Assembly (NCBI GenBank): GCA_937922795.1 | Contig: CALAJK010000028.1 | Span: forward strand, 1 to 64,000 | From: an uncultured Anaerolineae bacterium | Lineage (GTDB): Bacteria > Chloroflexota > Anaerolineae > Aggregatilineales > Phototrophicaceae | Direction: 5' to 3' | DNA: 64,000 nt | Part shown: positions 24,214 to 33,437 of the stretch, piece by piece | Position numbering within the stretch: the stretch's first letter is position 1 | Layout: each line of letters begins with the position of its first letter | Program-made: the position numbers and the translations under genes | Notes under the pieces: generated by a model | Told to the model about the DNA's origin: nothing | The model's input: only the letters and a program-made list of their open reading frames with translations | Databases searched by the model: none

Positions 24214-25323
24214 TCACGCTGAGGGCTTTTCAACCTGCAGCGAGATCTCTCGCCCGCTCCTGGCCGATTCGTAGAAGGCGTCCAGGATCACCATCGTCGC
24301 CAACCCCTGCCAGCCATCCGTTGCCGGCTGCGCGCCGCGCTTCAGGCTGCCGATCAAGTCAACGATCAGCGCCTCATGTCCCTGCAGCCGGCCAGGGCGG
24401 ACGCCAGGGATGACCGTGACCGGCTCCCCTTCGATCTCCGTATAGAAGCGCAGCGTGTCTTCATGACGGCCGCTGCGGGCGTTCAGCACCGCTGTGCCTT
24501 CCGTGCCCTGCAGTTCGATGTAGATCGTGTCTTCCTGCGGCTGGTGATGCTCGGCCCAGGTGACATGGACAAACAGGTTGACGTCATTATCCAGCCGCAC
24601 CAGGCCCACCGCCCCATCTTCAACTTCAAACGCGCCGCGGGCGACCTGTCCCGACTCCATGCCCCAATGACGTCCCCACGTTTTCAACCCTCGCCCACCG
24701 AACAGCGCCCGCATGCCCCCGCTGACCGTCCGCGCCGCTGGAAAGTCCATCATCCACAGCGCCAGATCAATGACATGCACGCCCAGATCAATCATCACGC
24801 CGCCGCCCGCCAGCGACCGGTCGCTAAACCAGCCTGATCCAGGGATGCCAGTCTCGCGCCGCCAGGACACGCTGGCATGGTGGATCTTCCCCAACCGCCC
24901 ACTGCGCACCAGTTGGCACATCCAGCGCACATCAGACCGGTAGCGGTGATTATAGGCGATCATCAACCGCCGTCCACTGCGCTCGGCCGCAGCTAACATC
25001 TGCTGCGCTTCGGCAGCGTGCAGCGCCATCGGCTTCTCACAGATGACATGGATGCCCGCCTGCAAAGCGGCGATCGTCGCTTCGGCGTGCAATGCGTTGG
25101 GCAGACAAATGCTGACAACATCTAGCTCAGCTTCTTGGAACATGGAGCGGTAATCTGCGTACCGCTCGCTGACGTTCCACTGATCGCCTAGTTCATCCAG
25201 GCGTGCAGCGTTCATATCGCAGATCGCCGCGATGATCGCGTCCTGGCTGGCCAAATAGCCGCGCGCATGAGCTTGCCCCACCCCCAGCCCAACGATCCCG
25301 GCGCGCAGCTTGCAGTCACTCAT
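24214..25323 (-). CDS. Gfo/Idh/MocA-family NAD(P)-dependent oxidoreductase
   Basis: A 369-residue Gfo/Idh/MocA protein. The Rossmann motif is GIVGLGVGQAHARGYL, and CEKPMALHAAEAQQML contains the family EKP motif whose Lys is catalytic. GGGVMIDLGVHVIDLALW holds the downstream His of the active site. Members oxidise sugars, inositols or related polyols; the substrate cannot be read here. The ATG at 25323 is preferred over an upstream in-frame start because AGGAGGG lies nine bases before it. It is divergent from the RND transporter across about 285 bp. Confidence 0.88.
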   Translation of the reverse strand: MSDCKLRAGIVGLGVGQAHARGYLASQDAIIAAICDMNAARLDELGDQWNVSERYADYRSMFQEAELDVVSICLPNALHAEATIAALQAGIHVICEKPMALHAAEAQQMLAAAERSGRRLMIAYNHRYRSDVRWMCQLVRSGRLGKIHHASVSWRRETGIPGSGWFSDRSLAGGGVMIDLGVHVIDLALWMMDFPAARTVSGGMRALFGGRGLKTWGRHWGMESGQVARGAFEVEDGAVGLVRLDNDVNLFVHVTWAEHHQPQEDTIYIELQGTEGTAVLNARSGRHEDTLRFYTEIEGEPVTVIPGVRPGRLQGHEALIVDLIGSLKRGAQPATDGWQGLATMVILDAFYESARSGREISLQVEKPSA

Positions 25324-25434
25324 GATGACGAACCCTCCTGATCTCGCCATGAAGGCGGCCGTCTCCGAACCATAGCGCAACCCGCGCTATAGGATTCTTT
25401 AACTTCCCGCGCGGTGAACGCAACTATAATCGTA

Positions 25435-25463
25435 TTGGCAGAAGCCCGCTACAGATATACAAT
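25435..25463 (+). promoter_or_regulatory. Sigma-70-type promoter of the RND transporter
   Basis: TTGGCA, a 17-bp spacer, then TACAAT. The predicted start near 25470 leaves a leader of about 140 nt before the ATG at 25609. Confidence 0.6.
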
Positions 25464-25608
25464 GAGACGCCTATTCGTGAAAAGACGAACGAATGTTTGT
25501 CCTGCGCGCCATGTCTGAAATGTGGTGTTGGAAAAGCCGCGGCGCGATTGTCAGAGTACAGCGCTAGTCTGTTCCCATTTCCACTAACATTTGCTCAGAG
25601 GTAGATGA

Positions 25609-28600
25609 ATGAAATCGCTGTTCAGCCTGTTCACTGAGTTCTCACTGCGTTTCCGCGCCATTATCTTAGCTCTCGTCGTCGTCTTCGTCGTGCTGGGTGT
25701 GATCGCAGTTACACAGCTTCAGCAGGAACTGCTGCCGTCCATTGCTTTCCCACAAACGGTCATTCTGGCACAGGCTTCCGGCATGTCTACCGATGAAGTG
25801 TTAGAAGTGCTGACGCGCCGCCTAGAATCAGCCCTTGATCAGATTGAACCGATCATCAATATCGAGTCGACCACAACCGGCGCGTTTGGGAGCGTCATCA
25901 TCGCTCGCAACGACTTCGGCGTCGATCAAACCAAGCTTCAGGCCAGCATCCGCAGTGCCTTAGACCAGGTCTGGCTACCTCAGCGCCGGATTGAACCGCC
26001 TGACGGCCAGGAGGACGCAGGCTATGCTCGCGCCCTGCTAGCAGATATTACGCCGGACGTTCTGATTTATCTGAACGAAAAATCCCCCGGCTTCTTGCTT
26101 CAATTGTCCCCGAATGTCTGGTCGGCGCTCTCTGATGACACCATCAGCGATTTACTCGCCTATCTGGCCGGCCAGGTCAAGAAAACGAACGAAGGTCAAA
26201 CGGCGCTTCAGAATCTGGTCAGACAACAACTGGTTCCCAACCTCGAAGCCCTGGACGTTGTGGCGCGCGTAACGGTCAGCGGCGGCCAGTCGCTGCCAGG
26301 CGAAAACAACCAACCAGCGCCAGCAGCGGCTGCCGACCCAACCAGCCTGCTGCTAGAGTTGCCCGCCGAAGTCTGGCGCGTCGTTGGCTCACGCGTTGGC
26401 CTGGGCGAGGAATTAGACGAGCGAGCAGTTGAAACGCTGCGTCAAGCCTCCGTCGCCGTTCCAACGCAGCCGCCCCCCCTGCCCTCATCCTGGCAGCGCG
26501 ACGGCTTTCACGACGCCAGCGATCTTTTGGAGATGGAAAACCTGACGCGCAGCGCCGCCGCCGTCATCAATGCGTTCGCAGAGACCGGTCGTATCGTCGG
26601 CGCGCTGGGACAAACCGATGATTTGACGCCTGAAATCATCACCAAGATGCTTGAGCTGCAGCCGTCGCTCGCGCGGTATTTCAAGGCCGAGCACCTGGTT
26701 GCGATGCCCCAAGCTGCTTTTGAAGCTCTGCCGGATGATTTCATCGCCAATCTCGATGGCTTCACGCGCGATGAACTGGCGGCCAAAGCCCTGGCGGCCA
26801 GCATTACCGGCCAGGATATCGAACCGAAACCCGTCAACCTGCCGTCCGCCTGGCGCATCTCACCGCCTCAGCTCATCAGCTTCAGCTTCGACGACATTCC
26901 TCTAGCCAGCTTCAGCGTCGCCAGCGCCGCGCCTGATCAACAGCTGGCGGCTGCCGCCGCGGTAGCGCAAAGAGAAGAAGAGAAACCGGCCGCCACGCCC
27001 GCGCCTGAGCCGCGCCCCAACACCGATGTACTGCCGGAGGGGCCGGCGCTGCCCCCATTTTTCAGCCTTCTGGGCTTGGCTTTTGGCGTTGAGATGAACT
27101 CTGCCGACGACCTGATCAACCTGCAGCTCCCAGACAACCTGGCGGCTCAGTTCGGCGGCAGTGCCTTACGGGCGGCCGACTTGCTCAATTTTTTGATGCT
27201 CCTCCGCGACCCCGCGGCGCTGCCGCCCGGCATCAACCTGCCGCCCCTGCTCAGCAATCTGGACGTGAACGCGCTCATCGGCTCCATCAGTCCAGAAGCT
27301 GTGGCGTTTCTGGCCGCCAATGATCCCACCTTTCTACCCAATCTCGCCGATGACGTCTTCAATGCCTTTTCGGACGGCGTACTTGAACGCCCAGAGGTTG
27401 CCCCGCCGCTGGATGACGCCTGGAACACGCTCGCCAATCGTCCACAATTTGCTGACAGACCGCTGCGCACTGCGGCCGATCTACTGGCGCTCGGCAATGG
27501 CCGCGCTTCAACCGTGCTGAATACCATCAATCGAGCAGTGCCAGAGGCATTCACCGGGTATGAAGTGCGGCTGTTTGACAGCTTGAGCGTGGCCGCCGTT
27601 CGCTATCTGGTACTGCAGGAGCCAGATTTCCTGCAGAACCTCGAAACCGATGTGCTGACTAAGCTGTCGCCGGCGGTGTTGTCTCGCTTCCAGGAACAGC
27701 TCACGTCGATACTGGACGGCGACGCCGCCGAGGCCGTGCAAGCCATCGCAATGGGCGAACGACCTTCGGCGGCGCAGCGGTTGGCGGCGCGCTACCAGCG
27801 CAACGTGCCTGAAGGCGATCCCACTGCTCCCCCTCTCAACCCTGATTGGAAGTTCGTGGGCGATTTCCTGTCTGTCGAGCTGGACACCGCCGACGACTTC
27901 TTCCGATTTTTCCCAAGTGTGACCGCTTTCTTGAACAACCTGTTCGACAGCCCGCAGGGGATCGCCTTTGCCCCTAACCTGTTCGGCAGGCTGCCGGTGG
28001 ATGCGGCGCGCTACATGGCGCGGCGCGACCCGCAGTTGTTCGACAACCTGCGTATCGAAGCGCTGCAGCTGCTGACGCCCGAAGTTCTGCAAGCGCTGCC
28101 CCAGTCCGTGCGCGATCGCGCCGCTTCCGACGGCGAGCCTTTTGTCCCGACTAACAGCATCACCCGCACGAATGGCAGCAGCAGCCTGCTCGTGACCATC
28201 TACAAGAAAGCGGGCACGAACACAGTCGCCGCGTTCCACACTGTGGCCGACGCTATCCGCGATTTGGATGCCCGCAATGACACGATCCAAACGAATGTGG
28301 TGTTCGAGCAGGCCAGCTTCATCGAGGAATCGATCAGCGGCGTCGCCCGCGAAGGAGGTCTAGGGGGCATTTTTGCCGTCATTGTGATCCTGGTCTTTCT
28401 CAGCGCCGGCGTCTGGTCTGGCCGCGCCCGCCGCGCTACAGGCATCATCCTGATAGTCATCTTCTTAACGCTGCTGGCCATCGTGGTCGGCTCAGGGCTG
28501 GAAGCCGCCGGCGGCGATATCGGGCGAGCGTTTGACCAAGCTGATGTCGTGGTGCGAGTCCTGCTGCTGCTGGGCGCAGTGATCGGCCTGCTGATCTTTT

Positions 28601-30492
28601 TGTGGCCAGGAACGCTGCCCTACCCGGCCTGGCGCAGTACATTAGTCGTGGCCATCAGCATCCCGCTGTCGCTGTGCATGGCGCTGGCCGTCATGAATTG
28701 GGTACCGCCCTTCGTGCATCAACTATTAGCCCCCGCCGCCGAGACTTCGCCGCTGATCGGTTTCCTCATCCGCCTGTTCCCCGCCAGCGTCACGATCAAC
28801 ATCATGACGCTCTCTGGCTTGACCGTGGCCATCGGCCGCGTCGTGGATGACTCGATCGTCGTGTTGGAGAACATCTTCCGCGAAATTCAAGCCGGCGGCG
28901 ACGCACGCCGCGCCATCATCATCGGCACGCGCGATGTATCCGTAGCCATCTTCGCCGCCACCGTGATCACTGTGGTCGTCTTCCTGCCGCTGGGGTTGAC
29001 CGGCGGCATCATCAGCGAGTTTTTTCTGCCCTTTGGTCTAGCCGTCACCTATGCGCTGCTGTCATCCTTCATCGTCGCCATCACAGTGGTGCCGGTGCTG
29101 GCGTATCTCTTTATCACGCCGGAGGAAGCCGCTGCTGAGGGTCACCGGGAAGGCTTCCTGGAACGCATCTACCTGCCTGTGCTGCGCTGGTCGCTCGGAA
29201 AACGGATCAACCGCGGCATCGTTTTGGGATCAGCCGCTTTGAGCATGGTCATTGGCCTGGGGCTGTTTGCCGCGCGGCCAACAACTTTTCTGCCTGAGCT
29301 GGGTGAGCCGCAGATTTCCGTGAGCGTCAACCTGCCCAGCGGCACTAAGCTCATCGAGACGAACGCCAAAGTCAAGGAATTTGAGGCCTACATCAAATCC
29401 GCCATACCGGAACAGGAGTTGAAGACCTACCAGACAATCGTCGGCAGCGGCGGCGCGAACCTGCAAACGCTGATCGGCGGCAGCAACCGCGTCACCGAGA
29501 ACATCGCCAGCATCACGATCGCCATCGAGTCCCGCGATCAACTCGACCGCTGGGCGCAGACCCTACGCGCCGAAGCCGAGAGGATCTTCGGGCCGAACTA
29601 CGTCACCGTATCAGCGGCGTCGATCAGCGAACAGGGCTTCGGCGGTTTTGCCTTAGTCTTGTCAGGCGATCAAGACGACTTGAACGCCATCAACCAGAAG
29701 ATCATCGACACGTTGAATGCTGTCCCAGGGCTCACCAATGTCTCCAGCAATCTGCAAGCCGTCGCCAGCGCAGGCGGGGATAACGGTCCGACGACGCTCA
29801 TTCGGATTGATGGCGAGTCGGCGCTGCGTTTCACCGGCGAGCTGGAGACTGAAAACACGCTGGGCGTTACCCGTCAGGCGATCGAAGCCATTCGCGCCCT
29901 GCCCGATTTGCCGCCGGGGTTGAAAGTCAGCCAGGGCTTTGAGTCGCAGCTTCAAACGGAAGGTTTTCAAAGCCTGTTCGTGGCGATGGGCATCGCCATC
30001 GTCATCGTCGTCATCATCTTGGTCTTCACCTTTGGCTCGCTGGTACACTGGTTAGACATCATCCTCAGTATCGCGGTCGCGCCGGTCGGCGCCGCTGTGC
30101 TGCTGACCCTCACGAACCGGGTGCTGGGCATCTCAGCCATGATTGGGCTGCTCATGCTCATCGGCATCGTCGTCACCAATGCTGTCGTGCTCATCGATCG
30201 CGTTCAAGCCAACCGTCGCGAACGAGCGATGAACGTTCGCGATGCGCTGATCGAGGCGGGCGGGCGGCGGCTGCGCCCCATCTTGATGACCGCGCTCGCC
30301 ACGATCTTCGCTTTGATGCCGCTGGCCGTGGGCTTGTCTAAAGGCGCTATCATCGCCGCTGAACTCGGCACGGTCGTCATCGGCGGCCTCTTCAGCAGCA
30401 CGCTGCTGACCTTGATCGTGGTCCCGGTTGCCTACATGCTGCTGGATCCGCTCCACCGACGGCTGGCGAAACTCGTTGGCCGGGGTCAATGA
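25609..30492 (+). CDS. Giant RND-superfamily transporter with repeat-rich extracytoplasmic insert
   Basis: A 1,627-residue HAE1/AcrB-like permease; relatives are usually about 1,000-1,100. TM1 spans residues about 15-35, followed by a recognisable porter start (SGMSTDEVLEVLTRRLESAL). From about 140 to 840 the sequence is unlike AcrB and contains repeats. The porter fold resumes with TVAAFHTVADAIRDL. TM2 begins near 925; two extra hydrophobic segments separate it from TM3. TM4 carries GRVVDDSIVVLENIFREI, the proton-relay segment. The second half is conventional and ends with TM10-12 (GIVVTNAVVLIDRVQANRR). No membrane-fusion or TolC-like gene is adjacent. In a probably single-membraned Chloroflexota cell it may export lipids or drugs, or act in envelope assembly (inference). 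GAGG lies about ten bases before the ATG. Confidence 0.85.
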   Translation: MKSLFSLFTEFSLRFRAIILALVVVFVVLGVIAVTQLQQELLPSIAFPQTVILAQASGMSTDEVLEVLTRRLESALDQIEPIINIESTTTGAFGSVIIARNDFGVDQTKLQASIRSALDQVWLPQRRIEPPDGQEDAGYARALLADITPDVLIYLNEKSPGFLLQLSPNVWSALSDDTISDLLAYLAGQVKKTNEGQTALQNLVRQQLVPNLEALDVVARVTVSGGQSLPGENNQPAPAAAADPTSLLLELPAEVWRVVGSRVGLGEELDERAVETLRQASVAVPTQPPPLPSSWQRDGFHDASDLLEMENLTRSAAAVINAFAETGRIVGALGQTDDLTPEIITKMLELQPSLARYFKAEHLVAMPQAAFEALPDDFIANLDGFTRDELAAKALAASITGQDIEPKPVNLPSAWRISPPQLISFSFDDIPLASFSVASAAPDQQLAAAAAVAQREEEKPAATPAPEPRPNTDVLPEGPALPPFFSLLGLAFGVEMNSADDLINLQLPDNLAAQFGGSALRAADLLNFLMLLRDPAALPPGINLPPLLSNLDVNALIGSISPEAVAFLAANDPTFLPNLADDVFNAFSDGVLERPEVAPPLDDAWNTLANRPQFADRPLRTAADLLALGNGRASTVLNTINRAVPEAFTGYEVRLFDSLSVAAVRYLVLQEPDFLQNLETDVLTKLSPAVLSRFQEQLTSILDGDAAEAVQAIAMGERPSAAQRLAARYQRNVPEGDPTAPPLNPDWKFVGDFLSVELDTADDFFRFFPSVTAFLNNLFDSPQGIAFAPNLFGRLPVDAARYMARRDPQLFDNLRIEALQLLTPEVLQALPQSVRDRAASDGEPFVPTNSITRTNGSSSLLVTIYKKAGTNTVAAFHTVADAIRDLDARNDTIQTNVVFEQASFIEESISGVAREGGLGGIFAVIVILVFLSAGVWSGRARRATGIILIVIFLTLLAIVVGSGLEAAGGDIGRAFDQADVVVRVLLLLGAVIGLLIFLWPGTLPYPAWRSTLVVAISIPLSLCMALAVMNWVPPFVHQLLAPAAETSPLIGFLIRLFPASVTINIMTLSGLTVAIGRVVDDSIVVLENIFREIQAGGDARRAIIIGTRDVSVAIFAATVITVVVFLPLGLTGGIISEFFLPFGLAVTYALLSSFIVAITVVPVLAYLFITPEEAAAEGHREGFLERIYLPVLRWSLGKRINRGIVLGSAALSMVIGLGLFAARPTTFLPELGEPQISVSVNLPSGTKLIETNAKVKEFEAYIKSAIPEQELKTYQTIVGSGGANLQTLIGGSNRVTENIASITIAIESRDQLDRWAQTLRAEAERIFGPNYVTVSAASISEQGFGGFALVLSGDQDDLNAINQKIIDTLNAVPGLTNVSSNLQAVASAGGDNGPTTLIRIDGESALRFTGELETENTLGVTRQAIEAIRALPDLPPGLKVSQGFESQLQTEGFQSLFVAMGIAIVIVVIILVFTFGSLVHWLDIILSIAVAPVGAAVLLTLTNRVLGISAMIGLLMLIGIVVTNAVVLIDRVQANRRERAMNVRDALIEAGGRRLRPILMTALATIFALMPLAVGLSKGAIIAAELGTVVIGGLFSSTLLTLIVVPVAYMLLDPLHRRLAKLVGRGQ
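26041..28113 (+). repeat. Degenerate protein repeats inside the RND gene
   Basis: Encodes residues about 145-835 of the transporter. A motif of the form A-x-Y-L-x4-P-x-F-L-x-N-L-x3-V-L-x2-L-x-P recurs near residues 148-180, 563-595, 662-695 and 798-832, with a weaker copy near 353-383. A second element (PPL-x3-W, then TADDLL or similar) precedes several copies, near residues 288, 482, 598 and 741, giving composite units of roughly 115-195 residues. The repeat exists at protein level; I see no long exact DNA repeat. Confidence 0.65.
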
Positions 30493-30532
30493 GCTAGGGG
30501 CGAACAGACGGTCGGCGGCAGGTTGGACGAAA

Positions 30533-30560
30533 AAGGGGACAGGCAGGCGTCTGTCCCCTT
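30533..30560 (-). terminator. Hairpin terminator between convergent genes
   Basis: Perfect 10-bp stem (AAGGGGACAG and its complement) with an 8-nt loop between the RND and SPT-like stops. On the minus strand it is followed by TTT and then CGTCC, so it best terminates the SPT-like transcript; it may also stop plus-strand readthrough. Confidence 0.75.
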
Positions 30561-30586
30561 CTATTGATATGCGAGAGCCCCCACAG

Positions 30587-31807
30587 CTATTGAGCCGGAT
30601 TCAACTCCGGCCGGGTGGGGATGAGATCCAGCCGCTCACCCACAACCTTAAACGCGCGCAGCGCCTGTTCCAGGTGCTCGCGGCGATGCGTCGCTGTGTA
30701 GCTCGTGCGCAGCAGCGCCCCATTCGGCGGCGTCGCCGGCGGCACGACTGGGTTAGTATAGACGCCTTCTTCGATGAGCGCATTCCAGGCCAAAGCCGTG
30801 TGGAAGTCATCGCCCAAGATGACCGGGATGATCGGCGTGCAGCTCGTGCCCGTGTTGTAGCCCAGATTGACCAGTCCCTCGCGCATGAAATTCGCGTTGT
30901 CCCACAGCGTCTGCACGTGTTGGGGTTCCGTCTCCATGATCTCCAGCGCCGCCAGCGCCGCCGCCGCATTCGGGGCGGGCAGCGCCGCCGAGAAGATCAA
31001 CGCGCGCGCCTTGTGCTGAATGTAGTAGATAACATCGGCATCGCCGGCGATGAAACCGCCGATCGAAGCGAAGCTTTTGCTGAAAGTCCCCATCGTCAGA
31101 TCAACCTGATCGGACAGTCCGAAGTGAGCCGCCGTGCCGCGGCCGCCGCCGGTCACCCCCATGCCGTGCGCGTCGTCCACCATCAGACGCGCCCCGTACT
31201 TCTTGCAAACGGCGGCGATCTCCGGCAGCGGCGCGATGTCGCCGCTCATGCTGTAGACGCCGTCCACGATCACCAACCGCCCCGCATCATCCGGCAGCCG
31301 GCTGAGGACGCTTTCCAGGCTCTCGACGTTGTTGTGCCGGAATCGCTTGATCTCGCCCTGGCTCATGGTGCAGCCATCAACGATGCTGGCGTGATCTTCT
31401 TTGTCCAGGATGACGTAGTCGCCCTTGCCCACCAAGGACGAGATCGTGCCCACATTAGTTTGATAGCCGGTGGAGAACACCAGCGCCGCTTCTTTGCCGA
31501 CAAAACGCGCTAGCCGGCGTTCAAGCTCCAAATGCAGCTCCAGCGTGCCGTTGAGGAAGCGCGACCCGGTGACACTTGTCCCATACCGGCGCACGGCATC
31601 AATCGCCGCCTGACGGACGCGGGGATCTGTCGTCAGGCCCAGGTAATTATTCGAGCCTAGCATGATCACCTGTTTGTTTTCGAAGACGGCGGTGACGCCT
31701 TCCGTTTCGCTGAGGGCGCGGAAGTAGGGATACATGCCGATTGAAGCCGCATCCTTGGCGCGAACTATGGTCTCATCTTTCTCGATCTTATCAAACAGAT
31801 CAGCCAC
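30587..31807 (-). CDS. Alpha-oxoamine synthase, serine palmitoyltransferase-like
   Basis: A 406-residue PLP-dependent alpha-oxoamine synthase, a family that condenses an amino acid with an acyl-CoA. MGTFSKSFASIGG holds the PLP Lys, DDAHGMGVTG is the cofactor Asp region, and KEDHASIVDG contains the ring-stacking His. YPYFRALSE, LGSNNYLGLTTDPRV and TGSRFLNGTLELH resemble bacterial serine palmitoyltransferase of the Bacteroidetes type more than glycine C-acetyltransferase or BioF (judged from memory). The GTG at 31807 is chosen because AAGGGAG lies seven bases upstream; an in-frame ATG 23 codons earlier lacks this. No biotin or sphingolipid genes are adjacent, so the product is an inference. It ends at a strong hairpin. 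Confidence 0.75.
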   Translation of the reverse strand: MADLFDKIEKDETIVRAKDAASIGMYPYFRALSETEGVTAVFENKQVIMLGSNNYLGLTTDPRVRQAAIDAVRRYGTSVTGSRFLNGTLELHLELERRLARFVGKEAALVFSTGYQTNVGTISSLVGKGDYVILDKEDHASIVDGCTMSQGEIKRFRHNNVESLESVLSRLPDDAGRLVIVDGVYSMSGDIAPLPEIAAVCKKYGARLMVDDAHGMGVTGGGRGTAAHFGLSDQVDLTMGTFSKSFASIGGFIAGDADVIYYIQHKARALIFSAALPAPNAAAALAALEIMETEPQHVQTLWDNANFMREGLVNLGYNTGTSCTPIIPVILGDDFHTALAWNALIEEGVYTNPVVPPATPPNGALLRTSYTATHRREHLEQALRAFKVVGERLDLIPTRPELNPAQ

Positions 31808-32094
31808 GAATGGGCTCCCTTCTACACAATATTCACACAACTCACGGCGGTGAATGTCGAGTTGTGTCTCCAACATAAACGAAATGGAACAATCACACCT
31901 TTAAACAACACGCGACTGAAGGTCTGCGTTACGTCTGTAGGTGGTGATAATTTCACGAATTTAACCGGCTTTGACGATTTTTGCAAACCTTTCGCATTCC
32001 GAACTCCGTCACAAAACCTTGCGTCAGACTGCCCAGACCGTTAAAATGTCGGCTTGATCGCTAGATAGCGTGTGCGACCGGAGCAAAACGTAGC

Positions 32095-32328
32095 ATGGGA
32101 TCTTTGACTGTTCGTCGTCTCATCGTGTGGGCCGTCTCGACCGTACTGGGTTTCATCGTTTCCTGGCTGATCATCACCATCGGCTTTCCCATCATTTTGC
32201 CGTCCGCTCATGGGGTGACGATCGAGCAGTATGGCATCATGTACTTCCTGGTCACCATGATCCCCTTGGTGCTGGTGTTCGTGATCTGGCTGGATGCCCT
32301 GCTCGGCACGAAGATCCTGCCGGACTAG
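32095..32328 (+). CDS. Small two-TM membrane protein, unknown function
   Basis: A 77-residue protein with two hydrophobic helices, residues about 9-31 and 48-70, joined by a short loop containing HGVTIEQYG. The N-terminus has two Arg, suggesting both ends are cytoplasmic. I do not recognise a family. GGAG lies 11 bases before the ATG, which is a weak site. The upstream gap shared with the SPT-like gene is about 290 bp, enough for divergent promoters. Codon use resembles the neighbours, so I consider it a real gene. Confidence 0.6.
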   Translation: MGSLTVRRLIVWAVSTVLGFIVSWLIITIGFPIILPSAHGVTIEQYGIMYFLVTMIPLVLVFVIWLDALLGTKILPD

Positions 32329-32363
32329 ATTCGTTACTACACCTCACGTATTGCCCATCCGAT

Positions 32364-32383
32364 CCGGCCTACATCTAGGCTGG
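32364..32383. terminator. Weak hairpin between convergent genes
   Basis: CCGGCCTA/TAGGCTGG stem with one G-T pair and a CATC loop, lying between the small membrane gene and the deacetylase stop. There is no T-tract on either side, so the call is tentative. Confidence 0.3.
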
Positions 32384-32389
32384 ACGTGG

Positions 32390-33208
32390 TCATGACGCAT
32401 ACTCGCGCAGCGCCGCAGCTAACCCTGCCGCCCCAGCGTCGGCTGGCACGCGCACGCGCGCCAGCTCCAACAGACGGTCGGTGGTGTGCACAGCGCCCGG
32501 CTGGGTCGTCACCGCTGCCCAGATAGGCATCTGCCTGGCAACCGCCAGCACAGCATCGTCATAGCGGCCAACCGGATAAGCCAGCATGTGCGCTGGCACG
32601 CCGGTATGCGCTTGCAAACTCTCCAGACTGCCCAGCAGCTCATACACTAGAAACTCGTACGATCGGTTGCGCAGATCCGGATGATTTTTGGTATGCGACT
32701 CCATGCTCATACCTGCCGCCGCCATCTCGCGAATCTGCGTCCAACTGAGGTGACCGGGATGGGCTGCGTCGGCCAGCCCGGTGATGATGAAGAAAGTGCC
32801 AGTGTAGCCGAAACGCTTCAGCGTCGGGAAAACATGAATATAGTGATCCAGATAGCCATCATCGAAGGTGAGGATGATCGGCTGAGAGGGCAGCGGCGTC
32901 CCCCGAGTGAGCGCATCCCGCAGTTGATACAGCGAGATGGTTGTATAGCCAGCGGCGCGCAGGTAGACCATCTGCTCCCGAAACTGGTCGGGAGTGATCG
33001 TCAGACCCCGGCGCATATCGTCGGCATCTTCTGGAAGATCGCTGACGTAGTGATACATCAAGATCGGCACGCGCACCCGGCGCAGCGTGCCATCGTACGG
33101 CGTCTGAGCGATTCCTGACCCCAGCGCCGCCTGCCCCGCTGCGCCCTGCTCACCGCCGGCTGCCGCCAAAAGCGCGGCCAGGACTCCGATCCCGATCACT
33201 CGCCACAT
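32390..33208 (-). CDS. Secreted polysaccharide deacetylase (CE4, NodB domain)
   Basis: A 272-residue CE4 deacetylase that should remove N- or O-acetyl groups from a cell-wall or exopolysaccharide. Residues 1-25 look like a signal peptide (WRVIGIGVLAALLAAAGG). NodB motif 1 is ILTFDDGYLDHY (catalytic base and metal Asp), motif 2 is MESHTKNHPDL (two metal His), and motif 3 is AYPVGRYD. VPILMYHYVSD before the domain is typical of the PgaB/IcaB-like subgroup. It stands alone, convergent with the small membrane gene. The upstream 229 bp are shared with the HMG-CoA reductase promoter. Confidence 0.9.
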   Translation of the reverse strand: MWRVIGIGVLAALLAAAGGEQGAAGQAALGSGIAQTPYDGTLRRVRVPILMYHYVSDLPEDADDMRRGLTITPDQFREQMVYLRAAGYTTISLYQLRDALTRGTPLPSQPIILTFDDGYLDHYIHVFPTLKRFGYTGTFFIITGLADAAHPGHLSWTQIREMAAAGMSMESHTKNHPDLRNRSYEFLVYELLGSLESLQAHTGVPAHMLAYPVGRYDDAVLAVARQMPIWAAVTTQPGAVHTTDRLLELARVRVPADAGAAGLAAALREYAS

Positions 33209-33395
33209 TCGCTTTCACCTCGCTTCAAGATCGCCCTTAGCTTACTGACCGTCGCTGCTGGCGTCAATCGCGCGCACAACCCAAACCCTCAGACCGCAAC
33301 AATCCTAACCTGTCAATACTGCTCGCTGGAAGCGACTGCTGCGCTGCTCACGAAAACTCATCAAACCCTAACACTTTGTGCCATTTTTCACCATT

Positions 33396-33413
33396 CCTGA
33401 TAGCTTTTGAAAG
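33396..33413 (+). promoter_or_regulatory. TGATAG-type motif upstream of HMG-CoA reductase
   Basis: CCTGATAGCTTTTGAAAG, 24 bp before the reductase ATG, matches CCTGATAGGTTTTGATAG at 37109-37126 before the DUF35 gene at 16 of 18 positions. It may be an operator or promoter element shared by the mevalonate genes. Confidence 0.4.
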
Positions 33414-33437
33414 TTCTCCGCTGCTAAAGTGTGCTGC

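Noticed and set aside
30428-31513. A 361-codon plus-strand ORF opposite the SPT-like gene
   Set aside because: It begins inside the RND gene, crosses a terminator hairpin and runs antisense to a gene with PLP-enzyme motifs.
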